DNA from: Cellulosimicrobium cellulans
GTDB taxonomy: Bacteria; Actinomycetota; Actinomycetes; Actinomycetales; Cellulomonadaceae
Length of the DNA stretch: 64,000 nt
Assembly: GCF_024124905.1 (NCBI RefSeq)
Contig: NZ_JAMXST010000004.1
Coordinates: forward strand, 496,001 to 560,000
Direction: 5' to 3'
Shown: positions 28,943 through 37,839 of the stretch, one piece after another
How positions within the stretch are numbered: the first letter of the stretch is position 1
How the letters are laid out: every line of letters begins with the position of its first letter
Translations under genes and position numbers: made by a program
The notes under the pieces: generated by a model
Told to the model about the DNA's origin: nothing
The model's input: the letters and a program-made list of their open reading frames with translations, nothing else
The model's database searches: none

Positions 28943-28968
28943 GGTGGCCCGAGAGCCACCCCGAAGGG
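28943..28968 (+). promoter_or_regulatory. Hairpins in the 5' leader of the M15 peptidase gene
   Basis: GGTGGC/GCCACC stem (28943-28948 and 28955-28960) with a 6-nt loop, followed by a CCC-GAA-GGG mini-hairpin. It is too small for a c-di-AMP riboswitch; it may only tune translation. Confidence 0.4.
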
Positions 28969-28985
28969 TGAGAGGCAGGTGGCGG

Positions 28986-29795
28986 GTGGAGTCGCAGCAG
29001 GCCGACGCACCCGCCCTCGAGTCCCGACGGGCCCGGCGCGAGGCGGAGCAGGGTTCCCGCCGTCGTCGCCCCCAGGCACAGGTCTCCAGCCAGCACCGCT
29101 GGATGCCGCGCATCGCCGTTCTCGGGACGCTCGCCGCCGCGACGATCGCGATGCCCCTCTCCGCCGGCGCGGACGACGGGCTGGGCACCGGTTCGCCCTT
29201 CGAGCCCGACACGCGACCGCTGGGTCCCAGCGCCCTCGACCTGGCGACCGCCGCGTCGACCGCACCCGCGGTCTCGCAGAGCGTCGCCGCCGCCCCCCGC
29301 GTCGAGGTGCGGCGCGAGGCCGCCTCCCGGTCCGCCGCGCGCGACCCGCTCCCGGGCTGCGACCCCACGGTCCGCCCCGCGGGCACCAACGGCAAGCTCG
29401 ACGAGCACGCGCTGTGCGAGCTCTGGCAGGCGGGCGAGCACCTGCGGCCCGACGCCGCGGTCTCGCTGTCGGCCATGAACGAGGCCTTCCGGGCGACGTT
29501 CGGTCGTGACCTGTGCCTCGTCTCGTCGTACCGCACGCTCTCGACGCAGGTGTCGCTCAAGTCCTCCCGCGGCGCGTTCGCCGCGCCCCCCGGCTGGTCG
29601 ATGCACGGGTGGGGGCTCGCGATCGACCTGTGCTCGGTCGAGACCGGCTCGCGCGAGGTCTACGCGTGGATCAACCAGAACGGTGCCACCTACGGCTGGG
29701 CCAACCCCGCCTGGGCCAAGCGCGGCGGCAGCGGCGCCTACGAGCCGTGGCACTTCGAGTTCGTCCAGGGCGTCGAGGAGATCCAGAACTCCTGA
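28986..29795 (+). CDS. M15-family D-alanyl-D-alanine carboxypeptidase (VanY-like)
   Basis: A 269-residue exported metallopeptidase predicted to trim D-Ala from peptidoglycan stem peptides. A basic N-terminal tail (about 38 residues) leads to a membrane/signal segment (about 40-60). A Pro/Ala linker follows, and the M15 domain starts near residue 120. Zinc motifs are clear: SMHGWGLAIDLC (S-x-H-x6-D) and EPWHFEF (catalytic Glu and third ligand His). GTG 28986 fits the family; upstream codons lie in the leader. The long N-terminal tail suggests it remains membrane-anchored. Confidence 0.88.
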   Translation: MESQQADAPALESRRARREAEQGSRRRRPQAQVSSQHRWMPRIAVLGTLAAATIAMPLSAGADDGLGTGSPFEPDTRPLGPSALDLATAASTAPAVSQSVAAAPRVEVRREAASRSAARDPLPGCDPTVRPAGTNGKLDEHALCELWQAGEHLRPDAAVSLSAMNEAFRATFGRDLCLVSSYRTLSTQVSLKSSRGAFAAPPGWSMHGWGLAIDLCSVETGSREVYAWINQNGATYGWANPAWAKRGGSGAYEPWHFEFVQGVEEIQNS

Positions 29796-29832
29796 CGCGG
29801 CCCGGGACCCTCCGCCGCGGCCCTCTCCGCCG

Positions 29833-29838
29833 TATCGT
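29833..29838 (+). promoter_or_regulatory. -10 box TATCGT, leaderless start
   Basis: TANNNT hexamer 7 nt before GTG 29846, with no Shine-Dalgarno. Confidence 0.5.
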
Positions 29839-29845
29839 CGGAACC

Positions 29846-30409
29846 GTGGCCGACCTGCTCCTCGCCGCGGTCGTCCTGCGCCGTCCCGAGCACGCGCTCG
29901 CCGCGCAGGTGCTGAGCCTCGCGCTCGCCGGCCTCGTCCGGGTGGAGCCGACGGCGGCCGGCTCGCCTCCCGTGCTCGTCCTCCTCGACGCGTCGCCCGC
30001 GTCCGAGCGCGAGCGCCTCGCACTGACCGCGCTGCTGGGCGACGACGCCCGTGCAGGCGCGCGCGTCGCGCTCGACCCCCGGGACGACGCCCTCCGCGAC
30101 CGCGTGCACGCCGCGTCGCGCCGGGTCGTGCAGGGCGCGCGTCGCGACGGCTACCTCGAGCCCGGCCGGGCGCGTCGCCTCACGGAGAAGGGCGAGGCCG
30201 TGCGGGCCGAGCTCGTGGCGCTGGAGGACGCGGTCGAGCGAGAGGTCGCGGACGCCCGGGCGCGCGACCACGCGCGCGAGCACGTCTCCTCCGGCGCGCT
30301 GCCGTGGGCGGTGCTGTTCGGGCACGAGCCCGGGTGGGTCCCGGTCGACCGCCGGACGGTCCGGTTCGACGTCGCCGCCGTGTGCGCCGCCGCGGACGCG
30401 CTGCGCTGA
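29846..30409 (+). CDS. DUF2207 C-terminal-domain-like cytoplasmic protein
   Basis: A 187-residue soluble protein. The first 30 residues (LLLAAVVLRRPEHALAAQVL) and the end (SSGALPWAVLFGHEPGWVP) follow the pattern of the C-terminal region of DUF2207 membrane proteins (LxxLALRG...ALPYAVAFG...W), but the membrane part is absent. The resemblance is by eye only; a stand-alone winged-helix protein is another possibility. GTG 29846 is chosen because of the TATCGT box 7 nt before it. Function unknown. Confidence 0.5.
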   Translation: MADLLLAAVVLRRPEHALAAQVLSLALAGLVRVEPTAAGSPPVLVLLDASPASERERLALTALLGDDARAGARVALDPRDDALRDRVHAASRRVVQGARRDGYLEPGRARRLTEKGEAVRAELVALEDAVEREVADARARDHAREHVSSGALPWAVLFGHEPGWVPVDRRTVRFDVAAVCAAADALR

Positions 30410-30445
30410 CCGGGGTGCCGGCGGGCGCCACGCGCAGCGCGGTGG

Positions 30446-31078
30446 CTACGGGCCGGAGAGCCGCTCGTTGCGGCCGAAGTCCTGGAGGAACCGGGGACCG
30501 GCCGCCGCGAGCTCGGCCTCGAAGTCGTCGCGCCACGCGCCGTAGGGCCGGCTCGCGAGGGCGTCGTTGGAGAACCGGGGGTCGTCCGTGAGCTCGGTGA
30601 CGCAGAACGCGGGGATCTGCAGGTCCGTCACGGGTCCGGTCCGCTCGCACTCCGCGACGACGAGCGGGTGGTTCGCCCCGCCGAACACGTCGACCACCCA
30701 GCCGTCCGCCCCGACCCAGACCGAGTACCGCGTCTTGACGACGCGTGCGCCGCCACGGCGGATCATCTGCACGCCCACCGCGACGTCGACCTCGCGCTCC
30801 GCCTCGTAGCGCGTGCCGCCCGCCATCGGACCCTTGACGGTGAGGGTGCACAGGTCGACCGCGGGCGCGTAGCGGTCCAGGAGGTGCACGGGGTCCGTCG
30901 CCGGGTCCATCGTCGCGTCCACGGTCGGGACCTTGGCGCGCAGCCGCAGCGCGTAACCCTCGTCGGCGAGGTAGTAGCTCTGCACGATGAGCGCCGGTGC
31001 GTCGCGCAGGTCCTCGGGCAGGTCGCGCACGAGGAACCGGCGCTCGAACTCGAAGTCCCCGTAGCCGCCGTCGGTCAT
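30446..31078 (-). CDS. CYTH-domain protein
   Basis: A 210-residue CYTH (CyaB/thiamine triphosphatase) superfamily protein. It shows the E-x-E-R-x-F start (FEFERRFLV), a run of alternating charged strands that build the triphosphate tunnel (YALRLRAKV, CTLTVKGPMAGGTRYEAERE) and VVKTRYSVWVG. CYTH enzymes hydrolyse inorganic triphosphate or nucleoside/thiamine triphosphates; the substrate here is not decidable. ATG 31078 follows TACGGT by 6 nt, so it is probably leaderless. Confidence 0.85.
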   Translation of the reverse strand: MTDGGYGDFEFERRFLVRDLPEDLRDAPALIVQSYYLADEGYALRLRAKVPTVDATMDPATDPVHLLDRYAPAVDLCTLTVKGPMAGGTRYEAEREVDVAVGVQMIRRGGARVVKTRYSVWVGADGWVVDVFGGANHPLVVAECERTGPVTDLQIPAFCVTELTDDPRFSNDALASRPYGAWRDDFEAELAAAGPRFLQDFGRNERLSGP

Positions 31079-31084
31079 GGCCCC

Positions 31085-31090
31085 ACCGTA
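31085..31090 (-). promoter_or_regulatory. -10 box TACGGT for the CYTH gene
   Basis: TANNNT hexamer 6 nt before the ATG on the minus strand. Confidence 0.5.
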
Positions 31091-31138
31091 GCGGGCGCGC
31101 GGGACGGGGCGCGGGAGCAGCCGGGCCCGGAGACGACG

Positions 31139-31170
31139 CGAGCCCGGCCGCCGGAGGCGGGCCGGGCTCG
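31139..31170 (-). terminator. Hairpin terminator after tRNA-Arg
   Basis: Eleven-base-pair stem (31139-31149 with 31160-31170) and 10-nt loop, 17 nt past the tRNA 3' end. Confidence 0.7.
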
Positions 31171-31186
31171 TCGGAGCGGAGCGCGG

Positions 31187-31259
31187 TGCCCTCGATAGGA
31201 TTCGAACCTACGACCTTCTGCTCCGGAGGCAGACGCTCTATCCACTGAGCTACGAGGGC
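31187..31259 (-). tRNA. tRNA-Arg (anticodon CCG)
   Basis: The reverse strand folds into a full cloverleaf: acceptor stem GCCCTCG paired with CGAGGGC, D-arm with TAGCTCAGTGGATAGAGC, anticodon stem TCTGC/GCAGA around a CTCCGGA loop giving anticodon CCG (reads CGG), and T-arm GTAGG-TTCGAAT-CCTAT. Discriminator base A; CCA is not encoded. CGG is a frequent codon in this genome. Confidence 0.95.
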
Positions 31260-31397
31260 GAGCGCCGACGGTGTCCGCCGACGCGATGCACGAGACTACC
31301 AGCACGTCCGGGGTGCGTGCGCCCGTCGGCGCCCGGTGGTCGGGACGCCCCGCGGGCCTCGCGCGAAATGCCGCGACGGAGGGTGCTCGTGCCTCGG

Positions 31398-31403
31398 TAG
31401 AAT
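31398..31403 (+). promoter_or_regulatory. -10 box TAGAAT for leaderless argS
   Basis: Near-consensus TANNNT hexamer 6 nt before GTG 31410, with no Shine-Dalgarno. Confidence 0.6.
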
Positions 31404-31409
31404 CGCCCG

Positions 31410-33095
31410 GTGACCCCCGACGAGCTCTCCGAAGCGCTGAGCGCTGCCCTGGCCGCCGCCGTCGCCGACGGCACCCTCGCCCTGGACCCGACCGCGGTCC
31501 CCGAGCGCGTCCACGTGGAGCGACCCCGCCAGCGCGAGCACGGCGACTGGGCCACGAACGTCGCGCTGCAGCTCGCCAAGAAGGCGGGCACGACGCCGCG
31601 CGCCCTCGCCGAGGACCTCGCGACGCGGCTCGCCGCGACCCCGGGCGTCAAGGCCGTGGACGTCGCCGGCCCGGGCTTCCTCAACATCACGCTCGACGCG
31701 GCCGCCGCGGGCGAGCTCGCGCGCACGATCGTCGACGCGGGCCCGGCCTACGGGCGCAACGACTCGAAGGCGGGCACGAAGGTCAACCTCGAGTTCGTCT
31801 CGGCCAACCCGACCGGCCCCATCCACATCGGTGGCGTCCGCTGGGCCGCCGTCGGCGACTCGCTCGCGCGCGTGCTCGAGGCGAGCGGCGCGGACGTGAC
31901 GCGCGAGTACTACTTCAACGACCACGGCGCGCAGATCGACAGGTTCGCCCGCTCGCTCCTCGCGCGCGCCCGCGGCCTGGAGGCGCCCGAGGACGGGTAC
32001 GGCGGCGAGTACATCACCGAGATCGCGGAGGCGGTGATCGCCGACGCGCTCGCCGCGGGCGACCCCGACCCGCGCACGCTCCCGGACGCCGAGGCGCAGG
32101 AGGTCTTCCGGTCGCGGGGCGTCGAGCGCATGTTCGGCGAGATCAAGGCGTCGCTGCACGACTTCGGCGTCGACTTCGACGTGTACTTCCACGAGGACTC
32201 GCTGCACGAGTCGGGCGCGGTGGAGCGGGCCGTCGAGCGCCTGCGCGCGTCCGGCCACATGTTCGAGCAGGACGGCGCGACCTGGCTGCGCACGACCGAC
32301 TTCGGCGACGACAAGGACCGCGTCGTCATCAAGTCGGACGGCGACGCCGCGTACATCGCGGGCGACATCGCCTACTACCTCGACAAGCGCGAGCGCGGCT
32401 TCGACGAGGTCATCATCATGCTCGGCGCCGACCACCACGGGTACGTCGGCCGCATGATGGCGGTCTGCGCAGCGTTCGGCGACACCCCGGGGAAGAACCT
32501 CCAGCTCCTCATCGGGCAGATGGTCAACCTCGTCAAGGACGGCCAGCCCGTGCGCATGTCCAAGCGCGCCGGGACCGTCGTGACGCTCGAGGACCTCGTG
32601 GACGCCGTCGGCGTCGACGCGGCGCGGTACTCGCTCGCGCGCTCGTCGACGGACCAGAACATCGACCTCGACCTCGACCTGCTCGCGCGGGCGACGAACG
32701 AGAACCCGGTCTACTACGTGCAGTACGCGCACTCGCGCACGGCGGCGGTGGACCGCAACGCGGCCGACCGCGGCGTCGCGCGCGCCGACGGCTTCGAGCC
32801 CGCGCTGCTCGACCACCCGAGCGAGGCCGCGCTCGTCGGTCGCCTGACGGAGTTCCCGCGCATCGTGGCCCAGGCGGCGGAGCTGCGCGAGCCGCACCGC
32901 GTCGCGCGCTACCTCGAGGCGCTCGCCGGCGACTACCACACGTGGTACCAGCAGAAGTCGCAGCGCGTCCTGCCCTACCCCGACGAGGAGGTCACGGACA
33001 CGCACCGCACGCGCCTGTGGCTCAACGACGCGGTGCGCCAGGTGCTCGCCAACGGCCTCGGCCTGCTCGGCGTCTCCGCGCCGGAGCGCATGTGA
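31410..33095 (+). CDS. argS: Arginyl-tRNA synthetase
   Basis: A 561-residue class I synthetase charging tRNA-Arg. An N-terminal tRNA-binding domain (about 1-110) is followed by the HIGH signature in [17 protein letters not shown] (H-I-G-G near residue 138), the VRMSKRAGT motif in the KMSKS position (about 382), and the anticodon-binding helical domain ending [22 protein letters not shown] 31410 is leaderless from a TAGAAT box. It stands 150 bp from a divergent tRNA-Arg gene and overlaps lysA by 4 nt. Confidence 0.97.
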   Translation: MTPDELSEALSAALAAAVADGTLALDPTAVPERVHVERPRQREHGDWATNVALQLAKKAGTTPRALAEDLATRLAATPGVKAVDVAGPGFLNITLDAAAAGELARTIVDAGPAYGRNDSKAGTKVNLEFVSANPTGPIHIGGVRWAAVGDSLARVLEASGADVTREYYFNDHGAQIDRFARSLLARARGLEAPEDGYGGEYITEIAEAVIADALAAGDPDPRTLPDAEAQEVFRSRGVERMFGEIKASLHDFGVDFDVYFHEDSLHESGAVERAVERLRASGHMFEQDGATWLRTTDFGDDKDRVVIKSDGDAAYIAGDIAYYLDKRERGFDEVIIMLGADHHGYVGRMMAVCAAFGDTPGKNLQLLIGQMVNLVKDGQPVRMSKRAGTVVTLEDLVDAVGVDAARYSLARSSTDQNIDLDLDLLARATNENPVYYVQYAHSRTAAVDRNAADRGVARADGFEPALLDHPSEAALVGRLTEFPRIVAQAAELREPHRVARYLEALAGDYHTWYQQKSQRVLPYPDEEVTDTHRTRLWLNDAVRQVLANGLGLLGVSAPERM

Positions 33096-34480
33096 GCACC
33101 GGTCTGCCGGGGTACCCCGGCGAGCCGTGGTCGCGGGGCGTGCGCCGCGGCGAGGACGGGGTGGTGGAGGTCGCGGGCGTCGGCGTCCACGACCTCGCGG
33201 CCGAGCACGGCACGCCCGCGTACGTGCTCGACGAGGCGGACTTCCGCGCGCGCGCCCGGGCGTACCGCACGGCGTTCGAGGCGGCGTTCCGCGCCGTCGG
33301 GTCGGACGTCGACGTGTACTACGCGGGCAAGGCCCTGCTCACGGTGGCCGTCGCGCGCTGGGCGCGCGAGGAGGGACTGCGCGTCGACACCGCGAGCGGG
33401 GGAGAGCTCGCCGTCGCGCTGCGCGCGGGCGTCCCCGGCCCGGAGATCGGGCTGCACGGCAACAACAAGTCCGACGCCGAGATCGGCCGGGCGCTCGACG
33501 AGGGCGTGGGCCGGATCATCGTCGACTCGCTCGTCGAGGTCGAGCGGGTCGCGCGCCTCGCGGGGGAGCGCGGCGTCGTCGCGCCCGTCATGGTGCGCGT
33601 GACGACGGGCGTCCACGCCGGCGGGCACGAGTACATCTCGACCGCGCACGAGGACCAGAAGTTCGGCCTCTCGATCGCCGCGCCGCGCACGGCGGACGGC
33701 AGCCGGTCGGGAGACTCCCCGGCGATGACCGCGCTGCTCGACGTGGTCGCGCGCCCCGAGCTGCACCTGCTGGGGATCCACTCGCACATCGGGTCGCAGA
33801 TCCTCGACCCGTCGGGGTTCGAGGTCGCGGCGCGCGCGGTGCTGGAGATGCGTGCCGAGCTCGCCGCGCGCTCGGGCGTGCTCGTCGACGAGGTCGACAT
33901 CGGCGGGGGCTACGGCATCGCCTACCTCCCCGGCGAGGTCGCGCTCGACCCCGAGCGTGTGGCGAAGGACGTCGCCGCCGCCGTCGACGCGGTGGCCGCG
34001 GAGCTCGGCACGCCGCTGCCGCGGTTCTCGATCGAGCCCGGTCGTGCGATCGTCGGGCCGGCCGGCCTCACGCTCTATACCGTGGGCACGGTCAAGCCCG
34101 TGACGCTCGACGACGGCCGCGTGCGCACGTACGTGTCTGTCGACGGCGGCATGAGCGACAACATCCGCCCGGCGCTCTACGCGGCGCGGTACCACGCGGA
34201 GATCGTCGGCCGGGCGTCGGACGCGGAGCCGGTGCTCGCGCGCGTCGTCGGCAAGCACTGCGAGAGCGGCGACATCGTCGTCCACGAGGTGCATCTCCCG
34301 GGCGACGTGCGTGCGGGGGACCTCCTCGCCGTTCCGGCGACGGGCGCCTACGGCCGCTCGATGGCGTCGAACTACAACCTGCTGACCCGCCCGCCCGTGG
34401 TCGCGGTGCGCGACGGCGCGAGCCGGGTGCTCGTGCGCCGCGAGACCGTCGAGGACCTCCTCGCGCTCGACGAGGGCTGA
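33092..34480 (+). CDS. lysA: Diaminopimelate decarboxylase
   Basis: A 462-residue PLP enzyme removing CO2 from meso-diaminopimelate, the last step of lysine synthesis. The PLP lysine lies in [18 protein letters not shown] (about residue 78). Other landmarks are [21 protein letters not shown], the phosphate-binding [14 protein letters not shown], the [10 protein letters not shown] motif, and the substrate-binding CESGDI and [11 protein letters not shown] (Y-x-x-x-M-x-S-x-YN) near the C terminus. GTG 33092 overlaps the argS stop; argS-lysA order is typical of actinobacteria. A strong terminator follows. Confidence 0.96.
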   Translation: MSTGLPGYPGEPWSRGVRRGEDGVVEVAGVGVHDLAAEHGTPAYVLDEADFRARARAYRTAFEAAFRAVGSDVDVYYAGKALLTVAVARWAREEGLRVDTASGGELAVALRAGVPGPEIGLHGNNKSDAEIGRALDEGVGRIIVDSLVEVERVARLAGERGVVAPVMVRVTTGVHAGGHEYISTAHEDQKFGLSIAAPRTADGSRSGDSPAMTALLDVVARPELHLLGIHSHIGSQILDPSGFEVAARAVLEMRAELAARSGVLVDEVDIGGGYGIAYLPGEVALDPERVAKDVAAAVDAVAAELGTPLPRFSIEPGRAIVGPAGLTLYTVGTVKPVTLDDGRVRTYVSVDGGMSDNIRPALYAARYHAEIVGRASDAEPVLARVVGKHCESGDIVVHEVHLPGDVRAGDLLAVPATGAYGRSMASNYNLLTRPPVVAVRDGASRVLVRRETVEDLLALDEG

Positions 34481-34501
34481 CCCGCCCCGAACGCACCTCG
34501 T

Positions 34502-34539
34502 GCGACGGCCCGTGACCTGCCAAGGTCACGGGCCGTCGC
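34502..34539 (+). terminator. Terminator of argS-lysA
   Basis: Perfect 16-17 bp stem (34502-34518 with 34523-34539) with a 4-nt loop. Confidence 0.85.
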
Positions 34540-34617
34540 CGTGCGTGGGCGCGGTCCGAGCGACGCGGGCGCGGCCCAGGGTGACGGGTGCCACAGTTCT
34601 GGCGCTCTGTCAGATAC

Positions 34618-34646
34618 TTGTCAGGTTAGGCTTCACTAAATAAGGT
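34618..34646 (+). promoter_or_regulatory. Promoter TTGTCA-N17-TAAGGT of the iron/haem operon
   Basis: Near-consensus -35 (34618-34623) and TANNNT -10 (34641-34646) at exactly 17 bp; both iron boxes overlap it. Predicted start about 34653. Confidence 0.8.
34621..34639. promoter_or_regulatory. DtxR/IdeR-type iron box 1
   Basis: Matches 16 of 19 positions of the TWAGGTWAGSCTWACCTWA consensus and covers the promoter spacer, so iron-bound regulator should block RNA polymerase. Confidence 0.75.
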
Positions 34647-34659
34647 AAGGCACGGCTTA
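34641..34659. promoter_or_regulatory. DtxR/IdeR-type iron box 2
   Basis: Begins 20 bp after box 1; the left half-site TAAGGTAAGGC is perfect and the total match is 15 of 19. It covers the -10 box and start point. Confidence 0.7.
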
Positions 34660-34718
34660 CTTCAGATCGTCCGCGTGCGCACCCCCGGTGGAGCGCGCCG
34701 AACCGGAGCACCGCACCC

Positions 34719-35879
34719 ATGCCTCAGGACCCTCCCCGTCCGACCCGCACCGCCCCGTCCTCACGCCCCGCCCGTCGCAGCGCCTGCCCCGTCCCGGTGG
34801 TCGTCCTCGGTGCGGTGCTCGCCGTCCTGACCGCCTGCTCCCAGACCGGCGCGGCCGGCAACGGTGCCGCCGCCGGGGCCGTCGACACCACGCCGCTCAC
34901 CGAGCTCGACGCTCTGGACGACCCCCGGTCGTACGTGGGGGAGTCGACCGCGGTCCTCGCGGACGCTGCGGTCGATCCCGTCGCGGACGACCCGCAGCCG
35001 ACGCTGCCCGCCACGGTGACCGACACGCAGGGCACCGAGGTCACCGTCACCGACACGAGCCGCATCCTCGCGCTCGACCTCTACGGCTCCACGTCGCGCG
35101 TCGTGTTCGAGCTCGGCCTGGGGGACAACGTCGTCGGGCGCGACCTGTCGTCAGGGTTCGAGGAGATCGCCGACGAGCCGCTCGTCACGACGAACGGGCA
35201 CGAGCTGAGCGGCGAGGCGATCCTCGAGCTCGCCCCGACGGTGATCATCACCGACACGACGCTCGGGCCGTGGGACGTGGTCCTCCAGATGCGCGACGCG
35301 GGGATCCCCGTCGTCGTCGTGGACTCGCACCGGAACCTGGACAACGTCGGCACGCTGATTCAGCAGGTCGCCGACGCGCTGGGCGTCCCCGAGGAGGGCG
35401 CGGTGCTCGCGGAGCGCACGCAGGCCGAGATCGACGCGAAGCTCACGGAGATCGCGGCGCTCGTCCCGCAGGACCCGGCGGACCGCCTGCGCATCGCGTT
35501 CCTCTACGTGCGTGGTCAGGCCGGGGTGTACTACCTGTTCGGCTCCGGCTCCGGCGCGGACTCGCTCGTCAGCGCCCTGGGCGGGGTCGACGTCGCGACC
35601 GAGATCGGCTGGGACGGGATGCGACCGGTCAACGACGAGGGCCTCGTCGCGATGCAGCCGGACCTCCTCCTCATGATGACGAAGGGCCTCGAGTCCGTCG
35701 ACGGCGTGGACGGCCTGCTCGAGCAGCTCCCGGCGATCGCCCAGACGCCCGCGGGCCAGCACCGACGCATCGTCGACATGGCGGACACCGAGATCCTCAG
35801 CTACGGCCCGAACACCGCGGGCGTGCTCGACGCCCTCGCCCGCGCGATCTACGCCCCGGCGCCCGGGGGCGCCTCGTGA
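34719..35879 (+). CDS. hmuT: Haem ABC transporter substrate-binding lipoprotein HmuT
   Basis: A 386-residue lipoprotein: signal segment about 25-39 with lipobox LTAC and lipidated C40. The periplasmic-binding fold (DUF/FecB type) starts near residue 95. In corynebacterial HmuT haem is held by a His and a Tyr; here H161 (TTNGHELSGEAILEL) and Y271/Y272 (GQAGVYYLFGSGSGADSL) stand at the matching motifs. ATG 34719 has a distant GGAG. Two iron boxes over the promoter indicate repression by iron. The stop overlaps hmuU. Confidence 0.85.
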   Translation: MPQDPPRPTRTAPSSRPARRSACPVPVVVLGAVLAVLTACSQTGAAGNGAAAGAVDTTPLTELDALDDPRSYVGESTAVLADAAVDPVADDPQPTLPATVTDTQGTEVTVTDTSRILALDLYGSTSRVVFELGLGDNVVGRDLSSGFEEIADEPLVTTNGHELSGEAILELAPTVIITDTTLGPWDVVLQMRDAGIPVVVVDSHRNLDNVGTLIQQVADALGVPEEGAVLAERTQAEIDAKLTEIAALVPQDPADRLRIAFLYVRGQAGVYYLFGSGSGADSLVSALGGVDVATEIGWDGMRPVNDEGLVAMQPDLLLMMTKGLESVDGVDGLLEQLPAIAQTPAGQHRRIVDMADTEILSYGPNTAGVLDALARAIYAPAPGGAS

Positions 35880-37021
35880 CGACGACGCACGTCCCGCGGG
35901 ACGCGACCACCGCCGCCGACACCACCACCGATACGGCCGTCGCGACGCTGCGGGACCTCGACGGACCGGTCGCGCTCCCGCCGGCCCGGCCCGCGCGCGT
36001 GACCGCGCTCTTCGTCGCCCTCGCCCTCCTGCTCGTCGTCCTCGGGCTGGTCTCCGCCGGGATCGGGCAGCTCCACGTGCCACCGTTCGAGGTGCTCGGA
36101 TCGGTCCTGCACCGGCTCGGGCTCGACGTCGGGCCGATGCCCTCGCACCCCAACGGTGACGCGGCGCTGTGGACCATCCGGTTCCCGCGCGTCGTCATGG
36201 CGATGACGGTGGGCGCGGCGCTCGCGACCGCGGGCGCCGTCATGCAGGGCGTGTTCGGCAACCCGCTCGCCGAGCCGGGGGTCGTGGGGGTCTCGGCGGG
36301 GGCCGCCGTCGCCGCGTGCTCGACGATCGTCTTCGGCATCACCGTGCTCGGCCCGTGGACCATCGCGGTCGCCGCGTTCGTCGGCGGGCTGCTCACGACG
36401 CTCCTCGTCTACGCGCTCGCGCGGTCCCAGGGCCGCACCGAGGTCGTCACGCTCGTCCTCACGGGCGTCGCGGTCAACGCCGTGTGCGGCGCGGGCCTGG
36501 CTTTCCTCACGTTCCTCGGCGACACGCAGGCGCGCGAGCAGATCGTCTTCTGGCAGCTCGGCAGCCTCAACGGCACCCGGTGGCCGTACGTCGCGATCGT
36601 CCTGCCGCTCGTGCTCGTCGGGATCGGCGTGGCCGTCGTGCTCGCGCGCCGGCTCGACCTGCTCTCGCTCGGCGAGCGCGCCGCGCGCCACCTCGGGGTC
36701 GACGTCGAGCGGCTGCGGATCGTGTGCATCGTCGCGGTCGCGCTGCTCACGGGCGCGGCGGTCGCGTTCTGCGGGATCATCGCGTTCGTCGGGCTCGTCG
36801 TGCCGCACCTCGTGCGCATGGTCGTGGGGCCGGGGCACCGCGTGCTGGTCCCCGCGAGCGCGCTCGGCGGCGCGGTGCTGCTCACCGGCGCCGACCTGGT
36901 CGCCCGCACCGCGGTGCCGTACGCGGACCTGCCGCTCGGCATGCTCACCGCGCTCGTCGGCGGGCCGTTCTTCTTCTGGCTCCTGCGCCGCACGCGCCGT
37001 ACGGCGGGGGGCTGGGCATGA
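35876..37021 (+). CDS. hmuU: Haem/iron ABC transporter permease HmuU (FecCD family)
   Basis: A 381-residue FecCD permease with an N-terminal cytoplasmic tail (about 35 residues) and 9-10 membrane helices. Typical segments: IRFPRVVMAMTVGAALATAG, QGVFGNPLAEPGVVGVSAGA (the coupling region), LGVDVERLRI and CGIIAFVGLVVPHLVRMVVG. It moves haem or chelated iron from HmuT across the membrane with ATP from HmuV. GTG 35876 overlaps hmuT by 4 nt and its stop overlaps hmuV. Confidence 0.9.
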   Translation: MTTTHVPRDATTAADTTTDTAVATLRDLDGPVALPPARPARVTALFVALALLLVVLGLVSAGIGQLHVPPFEVLGSVLHRLGLDVGPMPSHPNGDAALWTIRFPRVVMAMTVGAALATAGAVMQGVFGNPLAEPGVVGVSAGAAVAACSTIVFGITVLGPWTIAVAAFVGGLLTTLLVYALARSQGRTEVVTLVLTGVAVNAVCGAGLAFLTFLGDTQAREQIVFWQLGSLNGTRWPYVAIVLPLVLVGIGVAVVLARRLDLLSLGERAARHLGVDVERLRIVCIVAVALLTGAAVAFCGIIAFVGLVVPHLVRMVVGPGHRVLVPASALGGAVLLTGADLVARTAVPYADLPLGMLTALVGGPFFFWLLRRTRRTAGGWA

Positions 37022-37839
37022 CCGCGACCGTGAACCCGCCCGTGCTGTCCGCCCGGGGCGTCGGCGTGCGGATCGAGGGCGCGACGATCCTCGCGGACGT
37101 CGACCTCGACGCGCTCGCGGGCGAGGTGCTCGTGCTCGTCGGACCCAACGGCGCGGGAAAGTCGACCCTGCTGGGCGTCCTCGCGGGCGACACGGCGCCG
37201 ACGAGCGGGACCGTCGCGTGGGAGGGCGAGCCCCTCGCCGCGGTCGGCGTCGCCGAGCTCGCCCGACGTCGGGCGGTGCTCCTGCAGGAGACGCGCCTCA
37301 GCTTCCCGTTCCGCGTCGTCGACGTCGTCCGCATGGGTCGCGCGCCGTGGCGGGGCACGGCGCGCGAGGAGCACGACGACGAGGCCGTGGCGCGCGCGCA
37401 CGTCACCGCCGACGTCCTGCACCTCGCCGCGCGCCGGTTCCCGAGCCTGTCGGGAGGGGAGAAGGCCCGCGCGTCGTTCGCGCGCGTCCTCGCCCAGGAG
37501 CCCCGGCTCCTGCTCCTCGACGAGCCGACCGCCGCCCTCGACATCCGCCACCAGGAGCACGTCCTCGCCCAGGCGCGCGAGCGTGCCCGGGTGGGCGACG
37601 CCGTCGTGGTCGTGCTGCACGACCTCTCGCTCGCCGCCGCGTGGGCGGACCGCGTCGTCGTGCTCGACGGCGGTCGGGTCGCCGGCGTGGGGACGCCCGA
37701 CGAGGTGCTCACGGACGACCTCTTGACCCGCGTCTACCGCCATCCCGTGCGCACGCTGCGCCACCCCGAGACCGGCGAGCTGCTCGTCCTCCCGGCCCGC
37801 ACCGCCACCCTGCCGACCCCGGAGCCGTCCCTCCCATGA
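37018..37839 (+). CDS. hmuV: Haem/iron ABC transporter ATP-binding protein HmuV
   Basis: A 273-residue ABC ATPase: Walker A GPNGAGKST (about 42-50), Q-loop LLQETRLSF, signature LSGGEKARASFARVLAQ, Walker B RLLLLDEPTAALD, H-loop VVVVLHDLSLAA. The C-terminal VYRHPVRTLRHPETGEL is typical of HmuV/FecE-type proteins. ATG 37018 overlaps the permease stop and the next secreted-protein gene starts inside its own stop, so the whole run is one transcription unit. Confidence 0.92.
   Translation: MTATVNPPVLSARGVGVRIEGATILADVDLDALAGEVLVLVGPNGAGKSTLLGVLAGDTAPTSGTVAWEGEPLAAVGVAELARRRAVLLQETRLSFPFRVVDVVRMGRAPWRGTAREEHDDEAVARAHVTADVLHLAARRFPSLSGGEKARASFARVLAQEPRLLLLDEPTAALDIRHQEHVLAQARERARVGDAVVVVLHDLSLAAAWADRVVVLDGGRVAGVGTPDEVLTDDLLTRVYRHPVRTLRHPETGELLVLPARTATLPTPEPSLP

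Noticed and set aside
28923-28985. c-di-AMP (ydaO) riboswitch before the M15 peptidase
   Set aside because: The leader is far too short and lacks the conserved ydaO blocks.
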